Shown: one piece after another, positions 47,518-55,700 of the stretch | Layout: each line of letters opens with the position of its first letter | Position numbering within the stretch: the stretch's first letter is position 1 | DNA from: Closterium sp. Naga37s-1 | Lineage: Eukaryota; Streptophyta; Zygnematophyceae; Desmidiales; Closteriaceae | NCBI GenBank assembly: GCA_947471745.1 | Contig: CANJKZ010000262.1 | Span: forward strand, 132,501-196,500 | DNA length: 64,000 nt | Direction: 5' to 3' | Position numbers and translations under genes: made by a program | The notes under the pieces: model-generated | The model's input: the letters and a program-made list of their open reading frames with translations, nothing else | Told to the model about the DNA's origin: nothing | Database searches by the model: none

Positions 47518-49402
47518 GGAGGAGGAGGAGGAGGAGGAGGAGGAGGAGGAGGAGGAGGAGGAGGAGGAGGAGGAGGAGGAGGAGGAGGAGGAGGAGGAGG
47601 AGGAGGAAGAGGAAGAGCTAGAAGTAGACGATGTGATAGATGATGAGGAGGATGAAGACGAGGAGGAGGAGGAGGAGGGGGCGGTGGGGGAAGAGGACGA
47701 GGCGGTGGACGAGGAGGAGGTGGCGCCAGGGCAGGCAGGCGGCATGCTGGGCGGCGGAGCAGAGAGGGAGGTGTCGGTGCTGGCCATGGAGGAGGAGGGC
47801 ATGCGGGGCGGCGGCGGGCTGCTCACATCGCAGCTTGTGGGCGGCGGTGGGGGCGGTGGGGGTGGGAGCACAGCAGGCAGAGCCAAGGCCAAGTCGTCGG
47901 TGAGTTTAGATGCACAGATGCATGCTCTTGTGATAGAAGTAGTGTTTTGAGACGTCTCAAAACACAGATGCATGCGCTCGTACTACCGTCCTCTCATTCT
48001 CTCATGTAATCGTGCTCCTTTTCTCCCTTTCTCTTTCCCCCATGTACGACGATGAGGACAAGGGTGAGGTGCATGCAGCAGGCAGAAAACACTAAACAGC
48101 AGAAGCACTCAAATCCTCCCTCTCCCATACCCTCCTGCTTCTCCCCATCCCCTCTCCCCCTTCCCCAGGACCTTTACGACGATGAGGACGAGGGGGAGGT
48201 GCATGCAGCAGCGCCGGCCATCCTAGCCGGGTCAGCAGCGCAGGCAGCAGAGGAGGACGAGGAGATGCAGGCGTTCCGCGCAGAGGAGGACCTCATACCG
48301 CTCTCCACCACTCTGGACGGCATCTTCACCTTGGAGGAGCGGTGGGGGCACTGGTGGGAGCGGGCTGACAAGGAGCGTGTCGTGCAGCCGTGGAGTGAGA
48401 GGATGGAGCTTGACAGTGCTTGGAGCATCTTTCAACTGGTGAGGATGAGAGGAAGTGACGAAGTGACAATAAGGGAGTGAGGCATTGGGACAAAGAGATG
48501 ATGATACAATGCGACGAGCGAATGAGTCTGTCTTTGGTGCTTATATGGGACAAAGCTTCCCTCTCACCATTCCCACTGCCCGTGCCATTTGTTGCTCCCT
48601 CAGGTGATTGAGCTGGGCGGCGTGCCGACCCTGGCAGACTGCTGCATGGTGCTGTGGGCGGCAGTGGACGGCAACGATTGTCGTATTATGCAGGGGGTGG
48701 TCGAGAAGTCGCACGCGATTGGTCACAAGTTCGGCATGTGAGTGAAACGTTAAGCATGTCCCTTGGTGTACATTGTAAGCATGTCTCTTACCACTCCGTA
48801 TCACACATTCTGACATGGTTATGGAGCTTATAAGGATGTTGCATACATTCGATGCAAGCCTGCTTCTCTTCTCGCCCTTGCTCCTGTCCGAAATTGTTCC
48901 AACTTGAAAGCTCTGTGACGCTCACCTCCTTCCCACCCCGTTTCCATTGTCGCTTCTCTGCCCTTTCATTCCTAACCAACTGCCTCTGCTTCCTGCTCCT
49001 GCTCTGCCATCCCGGTCTGCTCTCCCTCCCCCCCTGCCTTCCTCTGTTCTCCTCCCCTTCACTTGCAGCAACCTCTACAAGACAGTGGTCAACACGTGCC
49101 TTGGGCTCCTGGAGATTGACACAGCGGTGGCAATCTTGGAAGATATGCAGCGAGCAGGTGTCCAACCAGGCGATGACATGTGGCAGCATGTGGAAGAGGC
49201 CCGCCGGGTGGCGGCTGAGCGGGTCGTTGAGGAGCAACGGCGGCGAGAGGCTGCTGAGGTGGCGGCTGCAGAAGCGGCAGCTGCTGATGAAGTTCTACCA
49301 GTCATGGAAGGCGAGGAGAGTGGAGCTGACGGGAAAGAAGCAGGTTTGGAAAGAAGTGAAGGAGCCTCCGGAGGAGGGTTATCAAGTGAATTGGACAAAT
49401 GA
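11420..49402 (+). CDS. PTAC3: PTAC3/PAP1, SAP-domain subunit of the plastid-encoded RNA polymerase complex, 1356 aa, 15 exons
   Basis: Exons: 11420-12197, 12527-12723, 13801-13972, 38558-38775, 39382-39445, 40841-40931, 41267-41341, 42102-42265, 43606-43777, 45046-45250, 46265-46753, 47192-47899, 48169-48438, 48604-48737, 49069-49402. Phases match at every junction; 4071 nt. The order of conserved blocks follows Arabidopsis pTAC3 as I remember it: VVLIEELF, HHNCVLMSM, YNWVLEAF and FLSEAVRHF (PPR-like helical repeats), the SAP domain KMVVGELRQEL...RVQRARR at about residues 822-855, an acidic region, then VIELGGVPTLADC and a C-terminal PPR-like pair. The N-terminal 60 residues are Ser/Pro/Arg-rich without acids, like a chloroplast transit peptide. 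PTAC3 is a DNA-binding PEP-associated protein of the plastid nucleoid. This protein is longer than the roughly 910-residue plant form, mainly through acidic tracts in exons 1 and 12. Intron 3 is 24.6 kb. Confidence 0.9.
12927..13736 (+). pseudogene. six decayed tandem copies of PTAC3 exon 3
   Basis: Each copy starts after its own CAG/AG acceptor, at 12927, 13068, 13223, 13389, 13497 and 13642, and repeats RRALRRMLNSGVFPLYETLVAVLRLSG with substitutions or deletions (13389 is badly shortened). Only the seventh, 13801-13972, continues to a donor (CG|GTTAGT) in the right phase and is taken as the real exon. Confidence 0.85.
14115..14215 (+). pseudogene. very degenerate copy of PTAC3 exon 4 upstream of the array
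   Basis: TTTCCAG|AGTAACTATTTGCATC at about 14136 resembles the unit start CTGCAG|AGGAGCTGTTCGCATC. The following CCACATGTGCCTGCCCTCCC at about 14177 resembles the unit's intron tail. It appears to be an older duplicate that the array expansion did not homogenise. Confidence 0.55.
14304..38686 (+). repeat. 181-bp exon-derived satellite array, 134 units plus the terminal real exon
   Basis: Acceptor positions run 14304, 14485 ... 38558 at exactly 181 bp: (38558-14304)/181 = 134, with no net length change anywhere. The unit is the first 129 bp of PTAC3 exon 4 (AG GAG CTG TTC GCA... to GAGCGCCGCC) joined to a 52-bp pyrimidine-rich intron tail ending CACTCCCTGCAG. Units are almost identical. Differences I saw: a divergent first unit, a CTG/CTC silent variant in 13 late units, and rare single changes near 15022, 30634 and 32521. 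Because 181 is not a multiple of 3, reading through the units breaks the frame. No unit has a plausible 5' splice site; only the last copy runs on into the rest of exon 4 (to 38775). Confidence 0.97.
38849..38939 (+). pseudogene. duplicate of the 3' end of PTAC3 exon 4 with donor
   Basis: It repeats the exon end (VMNALEQRGWTPATFHHNCVLMSM) and a GTGGGT donor but lacks the 5' part and an acceptor. A weak palindrome at 38808-38826 lies between it and the real exon end at 38775. Confidence 0.8.
39500..40169. repeat. 22/23-bp minisatellite, about 29 copies, in PTAC3 intron 5
   Basis: The unit is ATAAGTCGGGCATGCGTGGT(G)AC, with interspersed 22- and 23-bp versions. It resembles the 5' end of PTAC3 exon 5 and its copies (for example ATAAGGCGGGCGTGTTGGAC at 40311), so it probably grew from that segment. 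The long minus-strand reading frames across it are artefacts of the repeat. Confidence 0.93.
40165..40372 (+). pseudogene. two further copies of PTAC3 exon 5
   Basis: Copies 40165-40224 and 40312-40372 keep IAVQKLEAMVEEQR / IAVQKLEEMVAEQR and the CG|GTGAGT donor but lack the acceptor of 39382-39445 (TATCAG|AGCAAGG). Fragments of the same exon also lie at 39085-39125 and 39185-39210. Confidence 0.75.
40538..40579. repeat. 42-bp perfect palindrome between 23-bp direct repeats
   Basis: The left arm is GCTGCAGGGTTTTTTTTAGA and the centre AGAATTCT; the right half is its exact reverse complement. It is bounded by GTGATGACGGTTGAGGGGCT... at 40521-40543 and again at 40580-40602, identical over 23 bp. 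It lies in PTAC3 intron 5. Confidence 0.97.
41153..41260. repeat. CTGCC-type minisatellite in PTAC3 intron 6
   Basis: Repeats of CCTGCCCCCTGCC(T/G) of about 7 and 14 bp, close to the acceptor of exon 7. Confidence 0.85.
41440..42061 (+). pseudogene. decayed copies of PTAC3 exons 7 and 8
   Basis: The exon 7 tail (GRMVEDSTVHPNGNTYA plus GTACGT donor) is repeated at about 41445-41497. Exon 8 starts are repeated, with acceptors, at 41667, 41822 and 41986 (LLVEIFCKDWNFLSEAVRH). Only the fourth, 42102-42265, is complete. Confidence 0.85.
42275..42298. repeat. junction palindrome (core TGAGGCGCCTCA)
   Basis: It lies just after the donor of PTAC3 exon 8 and just before a second copy of the exon's CLAGQMTCL-coding segment (42308-42395). 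Confidence 0.85.
42400..42990. repeat. 22-bp minisatellite, about 26 copies
   Basis: The unit is TTTCAGTTGATGGGAAAATG plus GG. It arises just after the donor of an exon 8 copy (GTGAGCTTCAGTCGATGGG), that is, from intron start sequence. A few units carry GAGAAAATGG or GGTTTTCAG variants. Confidence 0.95.
43240..43264. repeat. junction palindrome CTTTTGGAGAGCTCTCAAAAG
   Basis: Near-perfect, including flanking CG. It is bounded by CCTACCACGCTACCGC on the left and CTGTACCACGCTTCCGC on the right, two copies of the same exon 8 segment. Confidence 0.9.
43846..44072 (+). pseudogene. two copies of the 3' half of PTAC3 exon 9
   Basis: Both repeat LVSAWMQPCDMEPDYGQPTD and the CAACG|GT(A/G)AGA donor, at about 43850-43925 and 44001-44071. 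A further fragment (MQPCDMD) recurs around 44668-44740. Confidence 0.85.
44118..44630. repeat. CATCAG / CATATCAG microsatellite block
   Basis: About 510 bp of CATCAGCATATCAG with CAG runs, arranged as two near-identical larger repeats (44118-44380 and about 44380-44630). It lies in PTAC3 intron 9. Confidence 0.95.
44830..44960 (+). pseudogene. truncated first copy of PTAC3 exon 10
   Basis: Acceptor CACCAG|AGCCGCAGAG, then AAEESEEWSRERREKRDMER as in the real exon 45046-45250, lost after ELPGFW. Copies of the exon 10 tail (SFEESLVRRF...LYYTLMWR plus GTGAGA donor) lie at about 45300-45400 (with an internal stop), 45460-45560 and 45625-45665. Confidence 0.85.
45698..45882. repeat. tandem duplication of 48 bp around an AT-rich palindrome
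   Basis: GCAGCCCTACTACACTCTGC... begins at 45698 and again at 45835 (137 bp apart, about 46 of 48 bases alike). Between them lies GGGATTTTTCTAGAATTCTC and two further GGGATTTTT half-units. The palindrome 45801-45836 matches 28 of 36 positions and resembles the 40538-40579 palindrome. Confidence 0.85.
45935..46165 (+). pseudogene. two copies of the start of PTAC3 exon 11
   Basis: GVAAWPADLGVSKEEAVEVAEWLE-coding sequence is repeated at about 45939-46012 and 46086-46165, each after an AG. The complete exon is 46265-46753. Confidence 0.8.
46964..47130 (+). pseudogene. two copies of the start of PTAC3 exon 12
   Basis: GCAG/ACAG|GCGAGTGTGTGAGTGGAGTA (with an in-frame TGA where the real exon has AGA) at 46965 and 47060, the second reaching TAASWPQ. 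The complete exon starts at 47192. Confidence 0.85.
47420..47690 (+). repeat. GAG/GAA microsatellite inside PTAC3 exon 12
   Basis: More than 50 consecutive acidic codons, mostly GAG in a pure run at about 47490-47606, embedded in the acidic region downstream of the SAP domain. Being coding and slippage-prone, it should vary in length between strains. Confidence 0.95.
47942..47965. repeat. 24-bp perfect junction palindrome, core TTTTGAGACGTCTCAAAA
   Basis: It is the best-preserved of the short palindromes, in PTAC3 intron 12. The direct repeats CACAGATGCATGCTC (47913) and CACAGATGCATGCGCTC (47963) flank it. The core sequence is identical to that at 9335-9352, 38 kb away in another gene. Confidence 0.97.
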
Positions 49403-50010
49403 GAGTAAAAGAACTGGTTGTCATTGCGACTGCATATTTTTGCTGAGTCTGTGGAATAACTACTGCCAGTGCTGTGCCTGCACGAAGTGTGTGGGGCATG
49501 TGAAATGCTTTTTCTTTTTATCAGACGTTTCATCTTTGTGAGGCAATTTCGTGAGTTAATGTAATGCAGGGCAGCGAATTGTCACTTGAACTGGTAAGAT
49601 CGACGGTCACAGTCGACACGAGTTTGCCACTCTGTCAGGTCAGGTCAGGTTGCGGAAATCTTAACCCTCAAGCTTAAGACATTTTCGCAATGAATACAGT
49701 GCATGGAGTACACATATCAAGTTGGGCTGTACTACATCATAGGGAGGATCAGTGCATGTCAACCTGCCCACTGCCCTGCCCTGCCCCACCCAACCACAGG
49801 TAAACCCTAGCATCATCCCTCCCTCTCTTGTACTACCATCATCGGCCTAATTTCTTCCGCTCCACAATTCTCCACTCGATTCTTGAATCTTGATCCTCGT
49901 CATTCCTAATTTTGCCGCTATATTTCTGCGCTCTAGGCTTACCGATTGCTAATACGGTTCTGTAAAGCCTCAAATATATCGGAGCTGAGTGCCGGTGAAA
50001 ACGAGCCGCC
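49403..50010. other. intergenic region PTAC3 / CWC21-like gene
   Basis: The left part is AT-richer and should hold the PTAC3 3' UTR; the right part leads into the start of the next gene. The only structure seen is a short TCAGG triplet repeat near 49637. Confidence 0.5.
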
Positions 50011-52163
50011 ATGTATAACGGCATAGGGCTTCAGACGGCCCGCGGGTCGGGCACCAACGGATACGTGCAGGCGAACAAATTCGTGATTCGCCACCGGCAC
50101 ACGAAGTTCGAGGCGAAAGAGTTCCAAGAAGGCGCGGGAACGGGCGGAATTAGTCGCAAGGCGAACAAAGAGATTCTGGAGCACGACCGGAAGCGGCAGA
50201 TTGAGCTGAAGCTGCTGCTGCTGCGCGAGACGCTGGAGGAGCAGGGATACCTGGAGGAGGAGATGGAGGACCAGATGGAGCAGGCGCGCGCGCAGCTCGA
50301 GGCCGCCATGCGCGAGGAATCGGAGGACCAGGCGCTGGAGTCGCTAGGGTGAGCTGACCCAACCACGTGTCTTCACTGCTGTTTGATTCTGCTAGCTTGG
50401 TAGTTCTGTTCGGTGGCTCATTTACTCGCTGATTTTCCGCTCGTTTCTCGACTGCTCGGACTTGCTTAGGGTTTCTCGGCTCCTGATTGTGTTCGATCTT
50501 TGCTTCGACTTGTTTTCCGGTCCTTTCGTGGCGACGGGTGGCAACGGTTGGCGACGATTGGCGACGGGTGGCGACGGCTGGCAGGAACCAGACACATCAG
50601 ATCGTGGCGCGCAAGGAGAAGAAGATGGAGACGCTCAAGGCCGCTCTGCGCATTAACGAGTCTGCTAAAGAAGGGGACGCGTTTGACCGCGAGCTGCAGG
50701 AGCAGCGGCGGCAGGAGCGGCAGCTGGCGCGGGAGGAGGCGGAGGAGGCGCGGCGGCGGGAGGAGAAGGAGCGGGAGAAGGAGGAACGGCGTAGGGAGAA
50801 GCAGAGGCGGAAGGAGGAGAAAGAGATGAAGAAGAGGCTTAAGAAAGAAGAGAAGGCGCGGAGGCGGGCGGAGGAGGAGGCGGCGGAGCGGGAGGAGGAG
50901 ATGAGGCGGAAGGAAAAGAAGGCGCGGAAGCTCCGGGAAGCGGAGGAGGCGCGGCGGGCGGAAGAGGCGCGGGAGGCGGAGGCGCGGAGGGCGGAAGAGG
51001 AAGTTAGGCGGAGGGAGGAGGAGGCGGAGCGCAGGGAGGTGGAGAGGTTGAGAGCGGAGCGGAAGAGGGAGGAAGGGCGGCGGAAGGACGAAGGGGAGAC
51101 GCGGAGGGGAGACGAGAGGAGGGGGAGGGGAAGAGAGGAGGAGCAGGCGGGTGAGCGGAAGAAGCAGCGGAGGGACGCGCGCGCGACTGATGCTGCTGAT
51201 ATAGATGAGGGCGAGGACAGGTGGATGGCAGGCAAGAGCATCTCGTTCAAGAAGCGGGAGGGGGCGAGGGAGGAGAGAGGGGAATCGGAGAGCGAGGAGG
51301 AGGAGCGGGAACGGGGGCGGGGGAGGAAGGCGGAGCAGGTTGAGAAGGACTCCGAGGGTCGCGGCAGCAGGCAGCAGAGGTCGTTCCGCGCCGAGCCCAA
51401 AGACCTCTCGCCCAATCGCCGCTCTGCCTCTCCAAAGCGCGGACGCTCCCCCAGCCCCAAGCGTGCCCGTTCTCCCAGCCCCAAGCGTTATCGCGCCCCC
51501 AGCCCCAGAGCCGCTCCTTCCCCCAGTCCCGCACTCTCCCGCTCCCCCAGCCCTAAGCGCGCCGCTCCGCCCACGTTCAAGCGCGCCCGCTCCCCCAGCC
51601 CCAAGAGAGGCCGTTCCCCCAGCCCTCAGCGGCGGCCAGTAAGGGCTGTTGGTGCTGCCCCTGCCGCTGCCGCTTCCCCCACGAGCTCCTCCGGTCCCTC
51701 GTCTCCCTCCTCGTCTCTCTCTCGCTCGCCCTCCAGGTCGCCTGCTCGCTCGCCCTCTCCTCCCCGCCGCAGGCAGGTTGCTGCTGCTACCAGGCCGCGC
51801 CATGACAGCAGGAGCGCGTCTCCCCCTCCCAGGGGGGCCGAAGGCGGGGGCAGAGGGGGAGTCAGGGGTGGGGATGGGGGCGGGGGCGGTAGGGGCAGGG
51901 GTGGGTCTCCAGAGGTGAGGGGGAGGGACGATAGGTCCCCAGTGCGCAGGGCTGGGGGCAAAGGCAGGGATGTGTCTCCTGCTGCGAGGGGCGGCAAGGG
52001 GGATTTGGGGGGAAGCAGGGGCGAGGGCAAGGGGGCAGGGGGAAGGTTGGCGTCTCCTGAGACCAGGGGTGGGCGGGGGGACAGGGAAGGGGGGAGGCGG
52101 CGGAGGGGAAGGGACGATAGTGAAAGTGAAGATGAGTTACCAAGGGGGAGGCGGGGGAGGTGA
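50011..52163 (+). CDS. CWC21: CWC21/SRRM2-like spliceosomal protein, 638 aa, 2 exons
   Basis: Exons 50011-50348 and 50585-52163; phases agree, 1917 nt with TGA. The N-terminus MYNGIGLQTARGSGTNGYVQ is the hallmark of the CWC21/SRRM2 family, and the cwf21 domain lies at about residues 55-100 (HDRKRQIELKLLLLRETLEE). CWC21-type proteins join the activated spliceosome near Prp8 and Snu114. After the domain comes a long Glu/Arg/Lys-rich coiled segment (about residues 130-350), then an RS/SP-rich tail with SPSPKR-type repeats, as in metazoan SRRM2 and plant relatives, and a Gly/Arg-rich end. The start has a good context (GCCGCCATGT). The intron ends in GGCGAC(G/T)GGTG repeats. Function is inferred from the N-terminus; the tail is low complexity and uninformative. 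Confidence 0.9.
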
Positions 52164-52793
52164 TTTATCAGTTGAGTCTTCTCGTGAGGAGTTTTTAATG
52201 GAGGGAGACAGTTGGGGTTCATGATTGTGAGGGCAGTGAATGGATGTGAGGGCAGCTGGTGGGAGGGATGGTGGGCTTGAAGCATGCATGGACACATATT
52301 TTTCAGAAAACCGGTTTTGGGTGATGTGATGAGCAGTGAGAAAGTGACAGGATCGTGGGAGAAAGGCTGAGAAGAGAGCTTCAATCAATTGTGGTGAAAG
52401 GAACAGTGTTATGACTATGAGGCTTTGAGATGCGTCACTGGTAAAGGCACTTGATCTTCTGTTTCTTTTCAGTTGAACTGTTAGCACTTCTTGGTGGTGT
52501 CTTATGACAGTCTACTGTGAACAAATTTAAGACATTGGAGAAAAATGACAGCAATTCGAAATGAGCTGGCTAGGGCTGACTTTGCCAGGGCATGTGGTTC
52601 ATTCAGAAGTCTTATGGTAGGTACTAACTTGGACTGCCAACCAAGCCAACCATTATGTGCCGCTGTATTGTAACCCCGGAAGGAATCCTACCGTACCGGT
52701 AGCTTGGGAGGGGGAAGCAAGGCAGGAGAGCCGTGTGCATAGCATGTTCCTCTTGAGCAATCGGGTTCTTCTCTCCATCCAACAACCCCCCCT
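52164..52793. other. 3' region of CWC21-like gene up to the hAT insertion
   Basis: No gene is seen. It should include the CWC21-like 3' UTR. Confidence 0.4.
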
Positions 52794-55700
52794 CAGGGCC
52801 CTCGTTAGCAGACTAATTTAGTCTGTTGGTCTAGGTTTCAGGCACGAACTGTGTAGTTCATATGCTGCGGCAGACTTTAGGTTATGGGCCATATGTGAGC
52901 CAAGACCAAGGCTATAGCATCATATGTTTTTTCAGGAAACTTATATAGATTCGTCTGATCAAGCAAAAATCGCGTATTGATTCGTCTGATAGAGACAAAA
53001 TAGCCCAGTTGGCCAGAGGAGCAGTGATGTGTTGCATGTGAAGGCACGCGTAATGATTTCTGCGTGAGGGAACGGGGGTGAATTTCGGATTCTTCCTGCC
53101 AGCGCATACTGCATCTGACTCAGTTGCTGCCACGCATCTGTTGGGTAGCTGTTGTCGGCGCCGCTGCCAGGCTGTTGCACCCCACCTCGCTGGCAGAGGT
53201 CAAGGACAGTCGGTGCACACCAAAACAAAGCATGCACCCACCTTCGTGAAACCCTCGTGAGAGAGACGCGGCGCGGTTCGTGAGGTGATGGTCCCTTCCC
53301 TTCCTTTCTTCTCCAAGCCTTTATTTGACAACCTGCCTTTGCCTTTCAATCTTTGACGCCTAGCCCAAAGCATACCTATCGTCCCGTAGCTTGTTCCCGC
53401 GTACCGTCTAGAATTCCTGTGTTGCTACTGCCTCATGTGATGTGATACACCACCTCACACCATGCTATACGGCGCCCTCGAGTCAACCGACGGCGCTAGG
53501 CGTGATCCACCCGGGGTACCTAACGAGCCACAGGTTTCTGCGTTATATTTCCTAACCCGTAACACTCCGGCAGCAATTCCTGTGACCACCACTGCCGCAG
53601 TCGAGACGCCTCCGCCTGTAATTCCTTCCCCCAACGTCATCACATCATGCAACGACGAGCCGCTTATCCCCTCGCAATCCACGTCAGACGCTACTGAGAC
53701 TACGACCCAGCCTAACCCGGCTGAAGCTGAGTCTTCGCCGCAACCCGTTTCGGCATCTGTGGCCACAACTCTACCGGCGATTTCTGTTTCTCGCATCAGA
53801 GCAGGGAACGGTAAATACAAACAGCGAATTCTGAGCTTTGCCCGTCCCACTGCAGGTGTCCCGCCAGCAACCGTCCCCCGCTTTAGCACACCTCGCCCGG
53901 GCCCGTCACAGCCCGTCGCCGCCAACGACGACGACAAGTATCCGCGCGTCTTGACCGTCGAGCAGTGGCAGCAGAAGGCCAACGAGAAATGGCTCAAGCA
54001 CTTCCCGTGGCTCATCATCTCGGAGACTTCATGGGGTCAACCCTGCATGAGGTGTTCAATCTGCATGGTGCACGGAGACCCCAGCTACCAGTACGGCCGC
54101 GATGGAGAGGGTGGGCTTGACATTGAACGACAGACGATGCGGAAACATCAGCATTCCATCAAGCATGAGGCGTCACTGGACCGCCAACAGTTGCGTGACT
54201 GCAAGAATGCTGCTCAGAAGTCGATTGTCGACTTTGAAAACGGTGACGGGGAAGCCAATCGTTTGACAAAACTCCTGGCAACAGTTATTTTTATTTGCAG
54301 AAGCGACTCACCCATTGTGCTGTTTGTGACGCTGGTCCAGTTCATGGCAGAGATGGGCACGCCCGACATGCCCCTGAAGGATCCCGGCACCTACTACAGC
54401 GAGTAAGTGTTATGTTTTTTTTGCGCGTCCTTTAGTTGGAAACCACGGTACTAATTACCTTCTCTCTGGTCGTTACAGGTACGGGTTTGCGCAGTTGGTT
54501 GAGACGCTCGTCATCTACCTCCGTGCTCAACAGATGAAGCACATCCGGGAGAGTCCTTACCTGGGCATTCAATTGGACGAGAGCACGGACCGTCGGCGCG
54601 GGAAGCACCTGATAGTCTACTTGTCGTTCCTCCGCAGCAACACTCCAGTCACCGAATTTTTCGCACACCTAACAGTTGAGCAGTGCGATGCTGGTTCCCT
54701 GCAGGCAGTCCTTCTAACCCACCTGGAGTCTACCGGCCTCGACCTTGAGCGCATCAGTGGCATCAGCACTGACGGTGCAAGCGTCACGCCTTCGTGCACG
54801 GATTCCACACCTCGCCGGGTTCCACTGCATCGCGCACAGGTTTGTAACCCTGTGATATTATGCTCACCTTTTAAGCGTTGCATATGTATCTAACTTGTTG
54901 CTTTTTCCGTGCTATGTCAGGGAAGCGTTGGCCGCAAAGGATGCAGCAGAGGCCTACCCCGACCTTGACATCGTCGACCATGTCGTCCGTTCCTTAGCGG
55001 AGCTCCTTGGACGGTCGGGCAACTTCCACCTACGCTTCAAAGAGCTGCAGGAGGTGCTGTGTGAAACGAACCTGGAGTTGCAGGGCATCCACAGCGTCAA
55101 GTGGCTTTCACGTGGTCTGGCGGTTCAGCGACTGGCTGACAACCTTCCAGCTGCTGTCATTCTGTTGTACGAGAACGACCCGAAGGCGTACCTCGTTGTA
55201 ACCAGTTTGAAATTCCATTTCATGCTGTTTTTTTTTGCTGATGTGTTGAAGGAACTCAACGCACTGAACCTCAAGTTCCAGCGACGGCAGGTACGCTGTT
55301 ACGCCTCTTGCTGTTAACTGTTTTTAGTGTTAATGAATCGTATTAATGAGATATTTACCAGTGCGTGCCTTTCCACTGCCTCTCATGTGTGTGTGGCAGG
55401 TCGACGTGACACACGTGCTGCAGATGGTGGACAACACTAGGCTCACCCTTCGCAACCGTTACCTGAGTGACGCGGACGACTTCGGCGATGGGAGCAACGA
55501 GCTGAGCGCCTTCTTGTCGAAGCACGCCTCGTCGGAAAAAAGGGAAGTGAAGGTGACGGGCACCGACTCGACTGGCGCCCCAACTACTCATGAGTACACC
55601 CTCCATGAACAGAACATCAAGGGTCAGATATCTGGCCCGGGCCTGGACGACTGCATCACACTGGCGAAGGGGTACGTGAAGGAGCTGCTGAAGCGACTGG

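Noticed and set aside
50466-51803. 445-codon minus-strand frame opposite the CWC21-like gene
   Set aside because: It is the antisense shadow of the Arg/Glu/Ser-rich exon 2, whose plus-strand frame is in phase with the recognised N-terminus.
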